A stretch of DNA of 31,520 nt from Woeseiaceae bacterium. Its GTDB lineage: Bacteria > Pseudomonadota > Gammaproteobacteria > Steroidobacterales > Woeseiaceae. The translations under genes and the position numbers were made by a program. The notes under the pieces are model-generated. The model had not been told where the DNA came from, ran no database searches, and saw nothing but the letters and a program-made list of their open reading frames with translations. Shown here one piece after another: positions 7,069 through 14,918 of this stretch (positions are counted from its first letter, which is position 1; the number at the start of each line of letters is the position of its first letter). Location of the stretch: the NCBI GenBank assembly GCA_013138675.1, contig WTCH01000007.1, positions 1 to 31,520 of the forward strand, in the 5' to 3' direction.

Positions 7069-7794
7069 CTAGAACCCGTATTCGAGCAACAAGGCAGTAC
7101 GAGTGTCCGTCTTTTCCGAGCCCGGAAGCACGTCACTGTTGTGCCTGACCGTGTACGAAGCGACCAGTGCCAGGCCGCCAATCAGGCGTGCCTCGATGAC
7201 TGTGACCGACTCGGTAAACGTATTGCTGCTACCGGCTTCGACCAGGAATGCCTGCCCGAAGCTCGCAGTTTCGCTCATATTCCAGTTGTAAGTCAGTCGG
7301 CCGGTGTAGATCGTATCACTCTCGTCCGTGCCATCGGCCAGATCCGACTGCCGGGCCCCAATACCGAGCTCTCCGTTGAGCTGATGCTTGTCGGTGTCGA
7401 TCAGGCGGCGTCCGTAACCAACGGACTGCGAGAACTGCTGCTCGATGCTGGCGAAGCGATCCTTGCGCCAATCGAGACGGCCAAACAGGAAGTCTTGCTC
7501 CGTCAGGTTGCGCGCACTTTTCCAGCCAAAGTCATAGGCCTCAGCCGTCGTTACTTTGCTCTCGGTCGAGTAGATCGCCGCAGCCGTCGCCGTGTGCTCC
7601 CAGAGCTCAAGCTTGTAATTGATTGTGAAGCCCGAGTTGAGACTCGAGTTCTCGGTGTTACCGGTGGTTGCCAGGTAGCCGAGTTTGACACTGCCCGACC
7701 ACGGGCTTTCTTCCTCGGCTGCTTCCTCTTCCTGCGCCAAAAGCGGCGTGGCAAACACCAGCAGGCTGAGTATGAACACCTTGCGCCAGTTCAT
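7069..7794 (-). CDS. DUF481 outer-membrane protein
   Basis: The 241-residue product has a signal peptide (MNWRKVFILSLLVFATPLLA, cut before QEEE) and alternating beta strands ending in a C-terminal aromatic residue (LLLEYGF), as in outer-membrane barrels. SGSVKLGYLATTGNTENSSL matches the opening of the DUF481/YdiY family, called 'putative salt-induced outer membrane protein' in E. coli. I used the ATG at 7794, with GGAA upstream, because it starts the signal peptide; the open frame itself extends much further. It has its own terminator, and its promoter is shared back-to-back with coq7. The function of the family is not settled. Confidence 0.85.
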   Translation of the reverse strand: MNWRKVFILSLLVFATPLLAQEEEAAEEESPWSGSVKLGYLATTGNTENSSLNSGFTINYKLELWEHTATAAAIYSTESKVTTAEAYDFGWKSARNLTEQDFLFGRLDWRKDRFASIEQQFSQSVGYGRRLIDTDKHQLNGELGIGARQSDLADGTDESDTIYTGRLTYNWNMSETASFGQAFLVEAGSSNTFTESVTVIEARLIGGLALVASYTVRHNSDVLPGSEKTDTRTALLLEYGF

Positions 7795-7826
7795 TTTTCG
7801 AGTTCCATTTTTTCGAGCGGGCGCGG

Positions 7827-7856
7827 AGTATACCGTCGGTACATGCGGCATGGCTA
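7827..7856 (-). promoter_or_regulatory. Candidate promoter of the DUF481 gene
   Basis: On the minus strand TAGCCA (7856-7851) and TATACT (7832-7827) are 18 nt apart, matching consensus at 4 and 5 positions. The predicted leader is about 26 nt. It overlaps the coq7 promoter region, so the two divergent genes may compete for polymerase. Confidence 0.5.
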
Positions 7857-7866
7857 TTGCTATAAT
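7838..7866 (+). promoter_or_regulatory. Extended -10 promoter of coq7
   Basis: TGCTATAAT at 7858-7866 is a perfect extended -10 element. The -35 region GGTACA, 17 nt upstream, is weak, which is usual for extended -10 promoters. The expected start is near 7873, one base before the coq7 ATG at 7874. Confidence 0.65.
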
Positions 7867-7873
7867 CCCATCC

Positions 7874-8518
7874 ATGCGGGAAAGAAACCTAACGCCAATC
7901 GATCGTCTTCTGGCCGGAGCCAACAACGCGCTTCGCACGATTGCAGCCCCTGCCGGGCGACCTGCCCGCAAGAATCCCGCGGCCGACGTTGACGAGGCCG
8001 ATCTCAGCGATAAGCAAAAGGCACATGCCGCCGGCCTGATGCGAGTCAACCATGCGGGCGAAGTTGCGGCACAGGCCCTCTATCAGGGCCACGCCATGGT
8101 CGCGCGGGACCCGAATATCGAAAAACAAATGCACCGCGCCGCCGAAGAGGAGTTTGATCACCTGGCGTGGTGCGAACAACGCCTCAACGAACTCAACGAA
8201 GGCCCGAGCGTACTGAGCCCGGTCTGGTACGCCGGCGCGTTCGCGATTGGCGCAGCCAGCGGTGTGCTCGGCGACAAATGGAGCCTCGGATTTATCGCCG
8301 AAACCGAAAAACAGGTGTGTGCTCACCTGGACAGCCATCTCGACGAATTGCCGGACGACGATGCGAAAAGTCGGGCGATTGTCAAACAGATGCGCGACGA
8401 GGAAGAAGAGCACGGTGAGAATGCGAAAGACGCCGGTGCTGCCGAGTTACCGGACCCGATTCGCGGTCTCATGAAGCTGACAGCCAAAGTCATGACACGC
8501 ACTGCTTACCGAGTGTGA
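7874..8518 (+). CDS. coq7: 2-nonaprenyl-3-methyl-6-methoxy-1,4-benzoquinol hydroxylase
   Basis: Coq7 is a membrane-associated di-iron enzyme that carries out the last ring hydroxylation in ubiquinone synthesis. The 214-residue product has two four-helix-bundle halves with all expected iron ligands: Glu63 (NHAGEV), Glu93 and His96 (EEFDH), Glu145 and Glu177 with His180 (EEEEHGE). The N-terminal LTPIDRLLAGANNALRTI is typical, so I start at the ATG at 7874. No ribosome-binding site precedes it. The -10 box is only 7 nt upstream, so the mRNA may be leaderless. An in-frame ATG at 7850 would lie upstream of the promoter. The gene precedes crp on the same strand with a gap of 80 nt. Confidence 0.95.
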   Translation: MRERNLTPIDRLLAGANNALRTIAAPAGRPARKNPAADVDEADLSDKQKAHAAGLMRVNHAGEVAAQALYQGHAMVARDPNIEKQMHRAAEEEFDHLAWCEQRLNELNEGPSVLSPVWYAGAFAIGAASGVLGDKWSLGFIAETEKQVCAHLDSHLDELPDDDAKSRAIVKQMRDEEEEHGENAKDAGAAELPDPIRGLMKLTAKVMTRTAYRV

Positions 8519-8598
8519 AATTACCTGATTGAACAATAACTTGCCCTTCCGAGCGAACTGTATTACAAGAGGGGCGCACCGGAGTTGAGGACCAACCA

Positions 8599-9252
8599 AT
8601 GCAAACCACTGCGAAGACCCTGAGCGATGTACCGGCGATTAATCGATTTCTGAGCTATTGCCGCGTACGGACTGTCCCTTCCAAGACTGTAATGATCCAC
8701 GCGGGCGACCTGCCCGACGTGCTGTATTACATCGTTGATGGTTCGGTTGAAGTTATGATCGAAGACGAAGACGGCAACGAGATGGTTCTTGCCTACCTGA
8801 ACAAAGGCCAGTTTTTTGGCGAAATGGGACTCTTCTACGAGCAACCCACTCGCAGCGCCTGGGTCCGGACACGCACCGAGTGCGAAATCGCCGAAATGAC
8901 CTATCCGCGTTTCCGCCAGATCGCCAGCGAAAGCCCGGGGCTCGTGTTCGAGCTTGCCACACAGCTCGCCACGCGCCTCGACCGCACCAACCGCAAGCTT
9001 GGTGATCTCGCATTTGTCGACGTCACCGGCCGAGTCGCGCACGCCATCATGGACCTCTGCAACGAGCCCGATGCCATGACGCATCCGGATGGCATGCAGA
9101 TTAAGGTCAGTCGCCAGGAATTGAGCCGACTCGTTGGCTGCTCACGCGAAATGGCGGGACGCGTTCTCAAGGTTCTCGAGGAACAAGGTCTCGTCACGGC
9201 CAGTGGCAAGACGATTGTGGTTTACGGGGCGCGGCCGAACCGCAATTTTTAG
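8599..9252 (+). CDS. crp: Crp/Vfr family cAMP-responsive transcription regulator
   Basis: The 217-residue protein is a Crp-type dimeric activator and is especially like Pseudomonas Vfr. The cyclic-nucleotide domain (about 20-125) has the FFGEMGLF motif with Glu75, and Arg85-Ser86, which hold the cAMP phosphate. At the dimer helix the Thr-Ser pair of E. coli Crp is Thr130-Asn131. The helix-turn-helix (about 171-192) keeps SRQEL, GCSRE and the contact residues Arg183, Glu184 and Arg188. It should therefore read TGTGA half-sites, and three such candidate sites lie in this window. GAGGA is 8 nt before the ATG. The TAG stop is the left tip of a REP element. Confidence 0.93.
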   Translation: MQTTAKTLSDVPAINRFLSYCRVRTVPSKTVMIHAGDLPDVLYYIVDGSVEVMIEDEDGNEMVLAYLNKGQFFGEMGLFYEQPTRSAWVRTRTECEIAEMTYPRFRQIASESPGLVFELATQLATRLDRTNRKLGDLAFVDVTGRVAHAIMDLCNEPDAMTHPDGMQIKVSRQELSRLVGCSREMAGRVLKVLEEQGLVTASGKTIVVYGARPNRNF

Positions 9253-9296
9253 GTGGCCCTTTAGGGCCGAACCATTCGGGCCTTAAGGCCCTCCTA
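9250..9296. repeat. Double REP palindrome filling the crp-rpe junction
   Basis: Two inverted REP units lie head to head. Each begins TAGG at its outer tip, with inner arms GGCCC/GGGCC and GGGCC/GGCCC. The left TAG (9250-9252) is the crp stop codon and, on the other strand, the right TAG (9296-9294) is the rpe stop codon. No other sequence separates the genes. The transcripts would form a hairpin, possibly ending or protecting both mRNAs. Confidence 0.8.
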
Positions 9297-9962
9297 CGCG
9301 TTCTTTCCTATCTCTTCTTTCATTGCGGCGATGGTCGCAGCGTAGTTTTCGCTGCCAAATATGGCAGATCCCGCGACAAACGTGTCGGCGCCGGCTGCCG
9401 CGATCTCGCCGATATTGTCCACTTTGACGCCACCATCAATCTCGAGGCGAATATCGAGGCCGCTGTCATCGATAATCTTGCGTGCTTCGCGAAGTTTGTC
9501 GAGAGCCGATGGAATGAACTTCTGGCCACCAAACCCCGGATTCACTGACATCAGCAGCACCATGTCGACCTTGTCGATGACGTGCTCCAGGCAGTGCAGC
9601 GGCGTCGCCGGGTTAAATACGAGGCCGGATTTGCAGCCCTCTTCGCGAATCAACGCCAACGAGCGGTCAATGTGCCGGCTCGCCTCGGGGTGGAATGTGA
9701 TGTAGCTCGCGCCTGCCTTGGCGAAGTCAGGGATGATCCGGTCCACGGGCTCGACCATCAGGTGCACGTCGATGGGTTCTTCGATTCCATGCTTGCGCAG
9801 TGCCTCGCAAATCAACGGTCCGATCGTCAGGTTGGGCACAAAGTGATTATCCATGACGTCGAAATGCACGATATCGGCGCCAGCATCCAGCACGGCACGA
9901 ACATCCTCACCCAGGCGAGCAAAATCAGCAGAGAGTATCGAAGGGGCAATCAATGGCGTCAC
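9294..9962 (-). CDS. rpe: Ribulose-phosphate 3-epimerase
   Basis: This 222-residue TIM-barrel enzyme interconverts ribulose 5-phosphate and xylulose 5-phosphate in the pentose phosphate pathway. PSILSADF (Ser8), HFDVMD (His33 and Asp35), the DVHLMV strand, MSVNPGFGGQKF and EIDGGV mark the active site and metal ligands. The start is GTG at 9962, with AAGGA 7-8 nt upstream. Length is normal. The gene runs toward crp; the stop codon lies in the double REP. The djlA gene is upstream on the same strand, only 13 nt away, so the two are likely co-transcribed. Confidence 0.97.
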   Translation of the reverse strand: MTPLIAPSILSADFARLGEDVRAVLDAGADIVHFDVMDNHFVPNLTIGPLICEALRKHGIEEPIDVHLMVEPVDRIIPDFAKAGASYITFHPEASRHIDRSLALIREEGCKSGLVFNPATPLHCLEHVIDKVDMVLLMSVNPGFGGQKFIPSALDKLREARKIIDDSGLDIRLEIDGGVKVDNIGEIAAAGADTFVAGSAIFGSENYAATIAAMKEEIGKNA

Positions 9963-9975
9963 GGTGGTTTCCTTG

Positions 9976-10770
9976 CTAGCGAATGGAACGACGAGACTTT
10001 AGCATCTCATAGGCCGTCCGCACCTCGCGAGTGCGTTTTTCGGCGGCCGCAATAGCCTCATCACCCGGGTTGTCAGATGCGATCTTGTCCGGATGGCTCT
10101 TGTTCATAGCGCGCCTGTAGGCTTTGATCACCTCGTCGTTCGTTGCGGACTGGTCGATACCCAGCGTTGCATAGGCTTTTTTGACACGCTGTGCGTCGGC
10201 GTCACCTGCCGGTGAATGCTTGAATCCCTTCTGCGCTCGAATCATCGCCTCGAGCTGCGCCAGCTCGACGCGCCCAATGTCGAATTCGTTGCATATCGTC
10301 CAGATCAGGGCGCGCTCTTTCTGGCTCATGCGGTCTTTCGCGAGCACGACCTCGAGAACGAGCCGCACAAACAGTTGGCGTAACTCGGGGCGTCGGGCGG
10401 CGATGCGGCGCAGGTGGCGCACTGTCTGTGCCAGGGGAAACCCGGCGCGCTTGCCGTCATCAAACCAGCTAATGGCGTTACGCACCTGGCCCGGGCCCAG
10501 CCCGATGCGGTGCATCACGGCACGCGCTGCACGTATTTCCTGCTCGCTGACACGGCCGTCGCTTTTCGCCAGGTGGCCGATCGTCTGGAACAGTGGCCGA
10601 ATGTACTCCTCAGGGAGACGCCCGATCGACGCACCCTCCTGTTCAAATCGCTTGTAGCGCGCGTCGAATCCGCGGTCGAACTGATGGCCGATCAACAGGC
10701 CGAGGAGCACAAACCAGGGCTTCAGGGTTGCGGCGCCGATCAATGTGCCAATGATTTTGCCCCAGTACAA
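9976..10770 (-). CDS. djlA: Membrane-anchored co-chaperone DjlA
   Basis: DjlA activates DnaK from the inner membrane. The 264-residue product has one membrane segment (about residues 5-28, ending GLLIGHQFDRGFD as in the family), a helical TerB-like middle domain (about 50-180) with the GRVSEQEI calcium-like loop, and a C-terminal J domain (about 197-264) with the key HPD at about 226-228. The start is TTG at 10770, supported by AAGGA 6-7 nt upstream. It is divergent from purC with 58 nt between starts. Confidence 0.93.
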   Translation of the reverse strand: MYWGKIIGTLIGAATLKPWFVLLGLLIGHQFDRGFDARYKRFEQEGASIGRLPEEYIRPLFQTIGHLAKSDGRVSEQEIRAARAVMHRIGLGPGQVRNAISWFDDGKRAGFPLAQTVRHLRRIAARRPELRQLFVRLVLEVVLAKDRMSQKERALIWTICNEFDIGRVELAQLEAMIRAQKGFKHSPAGDADAQRVKKAYATLGIDQSATNDEVIKAYRRAMNKSHPDKIASDNPGDEAIAAAEKRTREVRTAYEMLKSRRSIR

Positions 10771-10799
10771 GAAAGGTCCTTACGGTCAGTCGTGGCGTA

Positions 10800-10821
10800 A
10801 TGCTAACGCACGAGTTAGCAT
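10800..10821. promoter_or_regulatory. Perfect 8-bp inverted repeat before purC
   Basis: ATGCTAAC and GTTAGCAT are separated by 6 nt (GCACGA), ending 7 nt before the purC ATG. The repeat may be an operator in the djlA-purC intergenic region or an mRNA hairpin over the purC start. It is not the E. coli PurR consensus. Confidence 0.5.
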
Positions 10822-10828
10822 CCTGACC

Positions 10829-11719
10829 ATGAACTCGTCGGACGCAATGTTTGAATCTGACATTTCCGGCCTCGAGTTGCTCGCGCGCGGCAAGGTTCGT
10901 GACATCTACAGCGTAGACGATGATCACCTGCTGATCGTCACGTCGGACCGCCTGTCAGCCTACGACGTCGTCATGCCGAGCCCGATTCCCGGGAAAGGCC
11001 GAGTGCTCACGCAGATCTCGCTGTTCTGGTTCGACATGATGTCGGATCTCATCGACAACCAACTCACCGAGTTGACGGTAGACGACGTCTTGCCGGACTC
11101 CGCAGCCGCGGCGCCACTGCGTGACCGTGCGCTGGTCGTCAAGCGCCTCAAGCCGCTGCCTGTCGAAGCTGTCGTGCGCGGCTACCTGATTGGCTCTGGT
11201 TGGCGCGACTATCTTGAAACCGGCGCGACGAGCGGCATCGACCTGCCGCCAGGCCTCGAACAGGCTGCCCGGCTCCCGGAAACGATGTTCACTCCGGCCA
11301 ACAAGGCCGAAGCCGGCGAGCACGACGAGAATATATCTTACGACGACGTTGTGAACCTGATTGGCCAGAACCTGGCAGAACGCGTTCGCGATCTGTCCAT
11401 CGCCATCTACGAACGCGCCGCAGAGTATGCACTGGGTCGCGGCATCATCATCGCCGACACGAAATTCGAGTTCGGTCTCGACAACGATGGCGGCCTGTAT
11501 CTGATCGATGAGGTGATTACACCGGACTCATCCCGCTTCTGGCCTGTCGACGGCTACCAGACCGGTATCAGCCCGCCGAGTTTCGACAAGCAATTCGTGC
11601 GAGACTATCTGGACACACTGGACTGGGATAAGACAGCGCCGGGCCCGGATTTGCCGGTCGACGTGCTCGAACAGACCAGCGCCAAGTACCAGGAAGCCTA
11701 CAACCGACTGACGCAATAA
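10829..11719 (+). CDS. purC: Phosphoribosylaminoimidazole-succinocarboxamide synthase
   Basis: PurC joins CAIR and aspartate, using ATP, in the eighth step of IMP synthesis. The 296-residue product is of the longer, yeast Ade1-like type. It opens with LARGKVRDIYSV, has TSDRLSAYDVV, the VEAVVRGYLIGSGWRDY strand and the C-terminal IADTKFEFG and DEVITPDSSRFWP motifs. I use the ATG at 10829. The ATG at 10847 (GGA 5 nt upstream, MFESDIS) is an equally good start. It overlaps yihY by one base (TAATG). A palindrome sits directly upstream. Confidence 0.95.
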   Translation: MNSSDAMFESDISGLELLARGKVRDIYSVDDDHLLIVTSDRLSAYDVVMPSPIPGKGRVLTQISLFWFDMMSDLIDNQLTELTVDDVLPDSAAAAPLRDRALVVKRLKPLPVEAVVRGYLIGSGWRDYLETGATSGIDLPPGLEQAARLPETMFTPANKAEAGEHDENISYDDVVNLIGQNLAERVRDLSIAIYERAAEYALGRGIIIADTKFEFGLDNDGGLYLIDEVITPDSSRFWPVDGYQTGISPPSFDKQFVRDYLDTLDWDKTAPGPDLPVDVLEQTSAKYQEAYNRLTQ

Positions 11720-13026
11720 TGATTCCGTATCTTCGACAACATTTCGACAATCTGGTCTGGGGCGACGGGCTGGAGAAATACGGCACGCTCGGCCATGTGG
11801 CAGCCGTCATCCTTCGTTACGGGTATGGGCTGATACGCGACATGGTATCCGGGCAGATAACCCTGCGCGCGATGAGCCTTGTCTACACAACCCTGTTATC
11901 CGTTGTGCCGCTCATCGCATTGAGCTTCTCGGTATTACAGGGTTTTGGGGTCCACAATCAGCTCGAGCCGTTCCTCTACGATTTTCTCGAGCCGCTCGGC
12001 GAACAGGGTGCCCAGATAACCACCCAGGTCATCGAACTTGTCGACAACGTCAAGGGCGGCGTTCTTGGTGGCATCAGTCTCGCATTCTTCATCTACACCG
12101 CGGTGTCGATGGTGCAGAAGATGGAAGAGAGTTTTAACTACGTCTGGTATGTCGCGAAGCGTCGTAGCTTTGCTCGTCGCGTGACCGAGTACATGATCGT
12201 GCTGTTGATCGGCCCGGTAATTATTGTTGTCGCGCTCGGCATGATCGCGTCACTCCGCAGCAATACCATGGTGCAGTTCTTCCTGACCAACGAGGCGCTG
12301 GGACCGATTTTCGTTGTCACGAGCAAGCTGACCCCGTACCTGCTGATTACCGGTGTATTCACGTTCCTGTACATGTACATGCCGAACACGAAGGTGCGCT
12401 TCAAGGCCGCTATTATCGGCGGTCTGGCCGGCGGCTTTGCCTGGGCAAGCCTGAGCGCGATTTTTGCAAACGTTGTCGTTTTCTCAACGAGCAAGCAAGC
12501 CATCTATGCCGGTTTTGCCGTCGCGATATTCACGCTGATCTGGCTATACCTGAACTGGCTTGTCCTGCTATTTGGCGCCCAGCTCGCCTACTACATTCAG
12601 AACCCGGCCTTCCTTCGTATCGGTCGACGCGAACCGCGTCTGTCGAATGCCATGAGCGAACGCCTTGCGCTCAACATCATGTTTTTCGTTGGCCGTGCGT
12701 TCCGCGATCCGGAAAAGTCAGTCACTGTTGCTGAGATGAGCGATGAAATGCAGATGCCGTCGATCACGCTGATGCCGGTTCTGCTGGCACTTGAAGCAGG
12801 TGGCTTGCTGGCCGCTACCGAGAAAGAATTCCTGTTGCCCGGCAAAGACATGGCAGCCATTCGTCTGCAGGACATTCTATCGGTCGTGCGCGAGCAAGGT
12901 GAGACCGGTTCCTACCGGGATCCGAAGTGGTCTGGAGAAATAGAAGAGTTTGGTAAGACCCTGGACGATGCGGTGTTGTCGACCGTTGGCGACCGAACGC
13001 TGTCAGATCTATTAGATTCCAACTGA
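11719..13026 (+). CDS. yihY: YihY/BrkB family inner-membrane protein with C-terminal extension
   Basis: This 435-residue protein belongs to the YihY (UPF0761, 'BrkB') family. The family was once called RNase BN; that activity belongs to another protein, and the true role is unknown. Six membrane segments fit about residues 52-72, 115-133, 157-178, 203-221, 230-252 and 263-292. The soluble tail (about 310-435) looks like a winged-helix region, with ERLALNIMFFVGRAF and VAEMSDEMQMPSITLMPVLLAL in helical patterns. It is translated from an ATG overlapping the purC stop. The stop is followed after 3 nt by a REP cluster. Confidence 0.88.
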   Translation: MIPYLRQHFDNLVWGDGLEKYGTLGHVAAVILRYGYGLIRDMVSGQITLRAMSLVYTTLLSVVPLIALSFSVLQGFGVHNQLEPFLYDFLEPLGEQGAQITTQVIELVDNVKGGVLGGISLAFFIYTAVSMVQKMEESFNYVWYVAKRRSFARRVTEYMIVLLIGPVIIVVALGMIASLRSNTMVQFFLTNEALGPIFVVTSKLTPYLLITGVFTFLYMYMPNTKVRFKAAIIGGLAGGFAWASLSAIFANVVVFSTSKQAIYAGFAVAIFTLIWLYLNWLVLLFGAQLAYYIQNPAFLRIGRREPRLSNAMSERLALNIMFFVGRAFRDPEKSVTVAEMSDEMQMPSITLMPVLLALEAGGLLAATEKEFLLPGKDMAAIRLQDILSVVREQGETGSYRDPKWSGEIEEFGKTLDDAVLSTVGDRTLSDLLDSN

Positions 13027-13029
13027 TTC

Positions 13030-13093
13030 GTGGGAGCCCCTTCAGGGGCGAATTCTTCGGGCCTGAAGGCCCTCCTACAGGCGGGCTCCTACA
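13030..13093. repeat. REP cluster at the yihY-pmbA junction
   Basis: The segment starts GTGGGAGCCCC, then has its complement, then a second inverted unit ending GGCCCTCCTAC, and a third half-unit GCGGGCTCCTAC. It nearly fills the 67-nt space between the convergent yihY and pmbA stop codons. It is the same family as the REPs at 9250 and 29903. It may fold the two mRNA ends. Confidence 0.8.
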
Positions 13094-14413
13094 CTACGCT
13101 CCGGCGATCATCATCTCGCTGACCAGCAACGACCCGCAACGAATCCCGCCGCGCATGTCCTGATCCACGCCAATCGCCGCGATGCGTTGGTACAGGTCGC
13201 GCAGATTGCCTGCAATCGTGACCTCATGCACCGGGTACTGAATCTCGCCGTTCTCAACCCATTGACCAACAACGCCGCGCGAGTAGTCGCCTGTGACGGC
13301 ATTCAAGCCATGCCCGATGAGTTCCTCGACAATCAGGCCAGTCCCCATTTCGGCAAGCAGCGATTCGAGATCGCCGCCGGTGCCGGGCACGATCAGGTTT
13401 TGCGTACCGCCGGCGTTTGCCGTGGTCTGCAAACCAAGCCGGCGCGCCGAGTAGCTGCTCAGCACATAGCCTTGCAACACACCATCGGCAACGATGTCAC
13501 GATCGTAGGTTGCTACGCCTTCGGCGTCGTAGGCTGCGCTCGCCATGGCTTTTGGCATATGCGGCCTCTCTTCGATACGGATGAATTCCGGAAAAATGGT
13601 CTCTCCCACGGCATCGAGGAGAAATGTCGCTCGCCGGTACTGGGCACCACCGGCAACCGCCCCGATGGCGTGGCCGATGAATCCCCGCGCCAATTCGGGT
13701 GTGAACAGCACGGGCGCCTTTGTCGTCCTGATCTTGCGCGCGCCCAGGCGGCCGATCGTGCGTTTTGCCGCGGTTTCGCCGATGAGCTTCGCGTCCTCGA
13801 GGTCTGCCGCATCCCGCGCTGCGCTGTAGTAGTAGTCGCGCTGCATTTCGCCGTCCTGGCTGCCGAGCACAACGCAACTGATGCTGTGGCTCGACTTGGA
13901 GAAACTGCCAATGAAGCCGTGCGTATTGCCGTAGGCCCGCGTGCCACGATTGGTGGAAACGGTCGCGCCTTCCGAGTTATCAATCCGCTTGTCGAACTTG
14001 AGGCCGGCGTCTTCGCAGGCGATCGCCATTTCAATGGCATCGGCCGCTTCAATCGGCCAAGCGAAATCGAGATCCAGATCCTGCGGATCCGCGCACATCA
14101 AATCTGCGTCGGCCAGCCCGGAGTGTGGGTCCTGTTCTGTGCAGTCGGCGAATGTGCAGGCCTTCTGGACAGCTTCACAAATCGACTCCGGTCGAATATC
14201 CGTCGTACTCGCACTACCCTTGCGCTTGTCCTTGAATACGGTGATACCGAGGCCACGATCGTTCGTGTACTCAAGATTCTCCACATCGCCCAAACGCGCT
14301 GTCGCGGACAGTCCGGTGTCACTGCTGACTGCAACTTCGGCCTGATCCACGCCGCGCTGTTTCGCCTCCTCGAGCGCTATGCGCACAAGGGCTTCAAGTT
14401 CCTCTCGTCCCAT
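13094..14413 (-). CDS. pmbA: Metalloprotease subunit TldE/PmbA
   Basis: PmbA pairs with TldD in a protease that matures microcin B17 and degrades CcdA in E. coli; its general role is broader and unclear. The 439-residue product shows the family start (AEVAVSSDTGLSATAR, then GDVENLEYTNDRGLGITV), the FTPELARGFIGHAIGAVAGG region and the C-terminal GVVGQWVENGEIQYPV. As expected for TldE, it lacks the HExxxH zinc site carried by TldD. tldD is encoded about 4 kb away on the same strand. The start is only 16 bp from divergent darP, as in E. coli where these two genes are also neighbours. Confidence 0.95.
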   Translation of the reverse strand: MGREELEALVRIALEEAKQRGVDQAEVAVSSDTGLSATARLGDVENLEYTNDRGLGITVFKDKRKGSASTTDIRPESICEAVQKACTFADCTEQDPHSGLADADLMCADPQDLDLDFAWPIEAADAIEMAIACEDAGLKFDKRIDNSEGATVSTNRGTRAYGNTHGFIGSFSKSSHSISCVVLGSQDGEMQRDYYYSAARDAADLEDAKLIGETAAKRTIGRLGARKIRTTKAPVLFTPELARGFIGHAIGAVAGGAQYRRATFLLDAVGETIFPEFIRIEERPHMPKAMASAAYDAEGVATYDRDIVADGVLQGYVLSSYSARRLGLQTTANAGGTQNLIVPGTGGDLESLLAEMGTGLIVEELIGHGLNAVTGDYSRGVVGQWVENGEIQYPVHEVTIAGNLRDLYQRIAAIGVDQDMRGGIRCGSLLVSEMMIAGA

Positions 14414-14429
14414 GAGGTAAGCTTATCCG

Positions 14430-14918
14430 GTGACTGATTCAAAGCCTAGCAAAAGCGCGAGAAAACGCGAGCAGCTCGAGTTGCAGACTCTCGGCGAGCA
14501 GCTTATTGCGCTAAATGACGCCGAGCTCGCATCACTGGTACTCGATGAGCGCCTTTGCGACGCTGTTAAGAACGCACGGAGCATGAAGGCACACGGCGCG
14601 CTGCGGCGACAAAAACAGCTCATCGGCAAACTGATGCGCGACCTCGACCCGGAGCCGATACGTCTCGCCCTTGTCGCATTGCGGGCTGACGACGCGCGTG
14701 ACAAACAAATATTCGCTCGTGCCGAGAAGTGGCGGGACCGGATCGCTCGGGAAGGAGCAGAGGCACTTGATGCCTTTGCTGCGGAAACACGTACGTCGGA
14801 CCCGGATTTACGGTCACAACTTGCCGAGCTCGATGTCGCATTCAGTGAGAAAGACGAAAAAACCGTACGTCGCAAGATTTTCCGGCGTATTCACGAGATT
14901 CTGGGTAAAATTCGGTAG
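14430..14918 (+). CDS. darP: Ribosome biogenesis protein DarP (YjgA)
   Basis: DarP acts late in 50S subunit assembly near the peptidyl-transferase centre. The 162-residue, highly charged helical product matches in length and pattern: KSARKREQLELQTLGEQLI, DERLCDAV, GALRRQKQLIGKLMRDLDPEPIR, and a C-terminal RRKIFRRIHEIL helix. The start is GTG at 14430, with no good ribosome-binding site. The divergent pmbA start is 16 bp away. The purE ATG follows the stop directly, so darP, purE and purK form one unit. Confidence 0.93.
   Translation: MTDSKPSKSARKREQLELQTLGEQLIALNDAELASLVLDERLCDAVKNARSMKAHGALRRQKQLIGKLMRDLDPEPIRLALVALRADDARDKQIFARAEKWRDRIAREGAEALDAFAAETRTSDPDLRSQLAELDVAFSEKDEKTVRRKIFRRIHEILGKIR

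Noticed and set aside
8519..8598. Promoter before crp
   Set aside because: TTGCCC and TATTAC are only 14 nt apart; no well-spaced pair was found, so co-transcription with coq7 is as likely.
13187..14437. A long open frame of 416 codons antisense to pmbA
   Set aside because: pmbA matches its family over its full length; the antisense frame is a shadow from GC-rich codon use.
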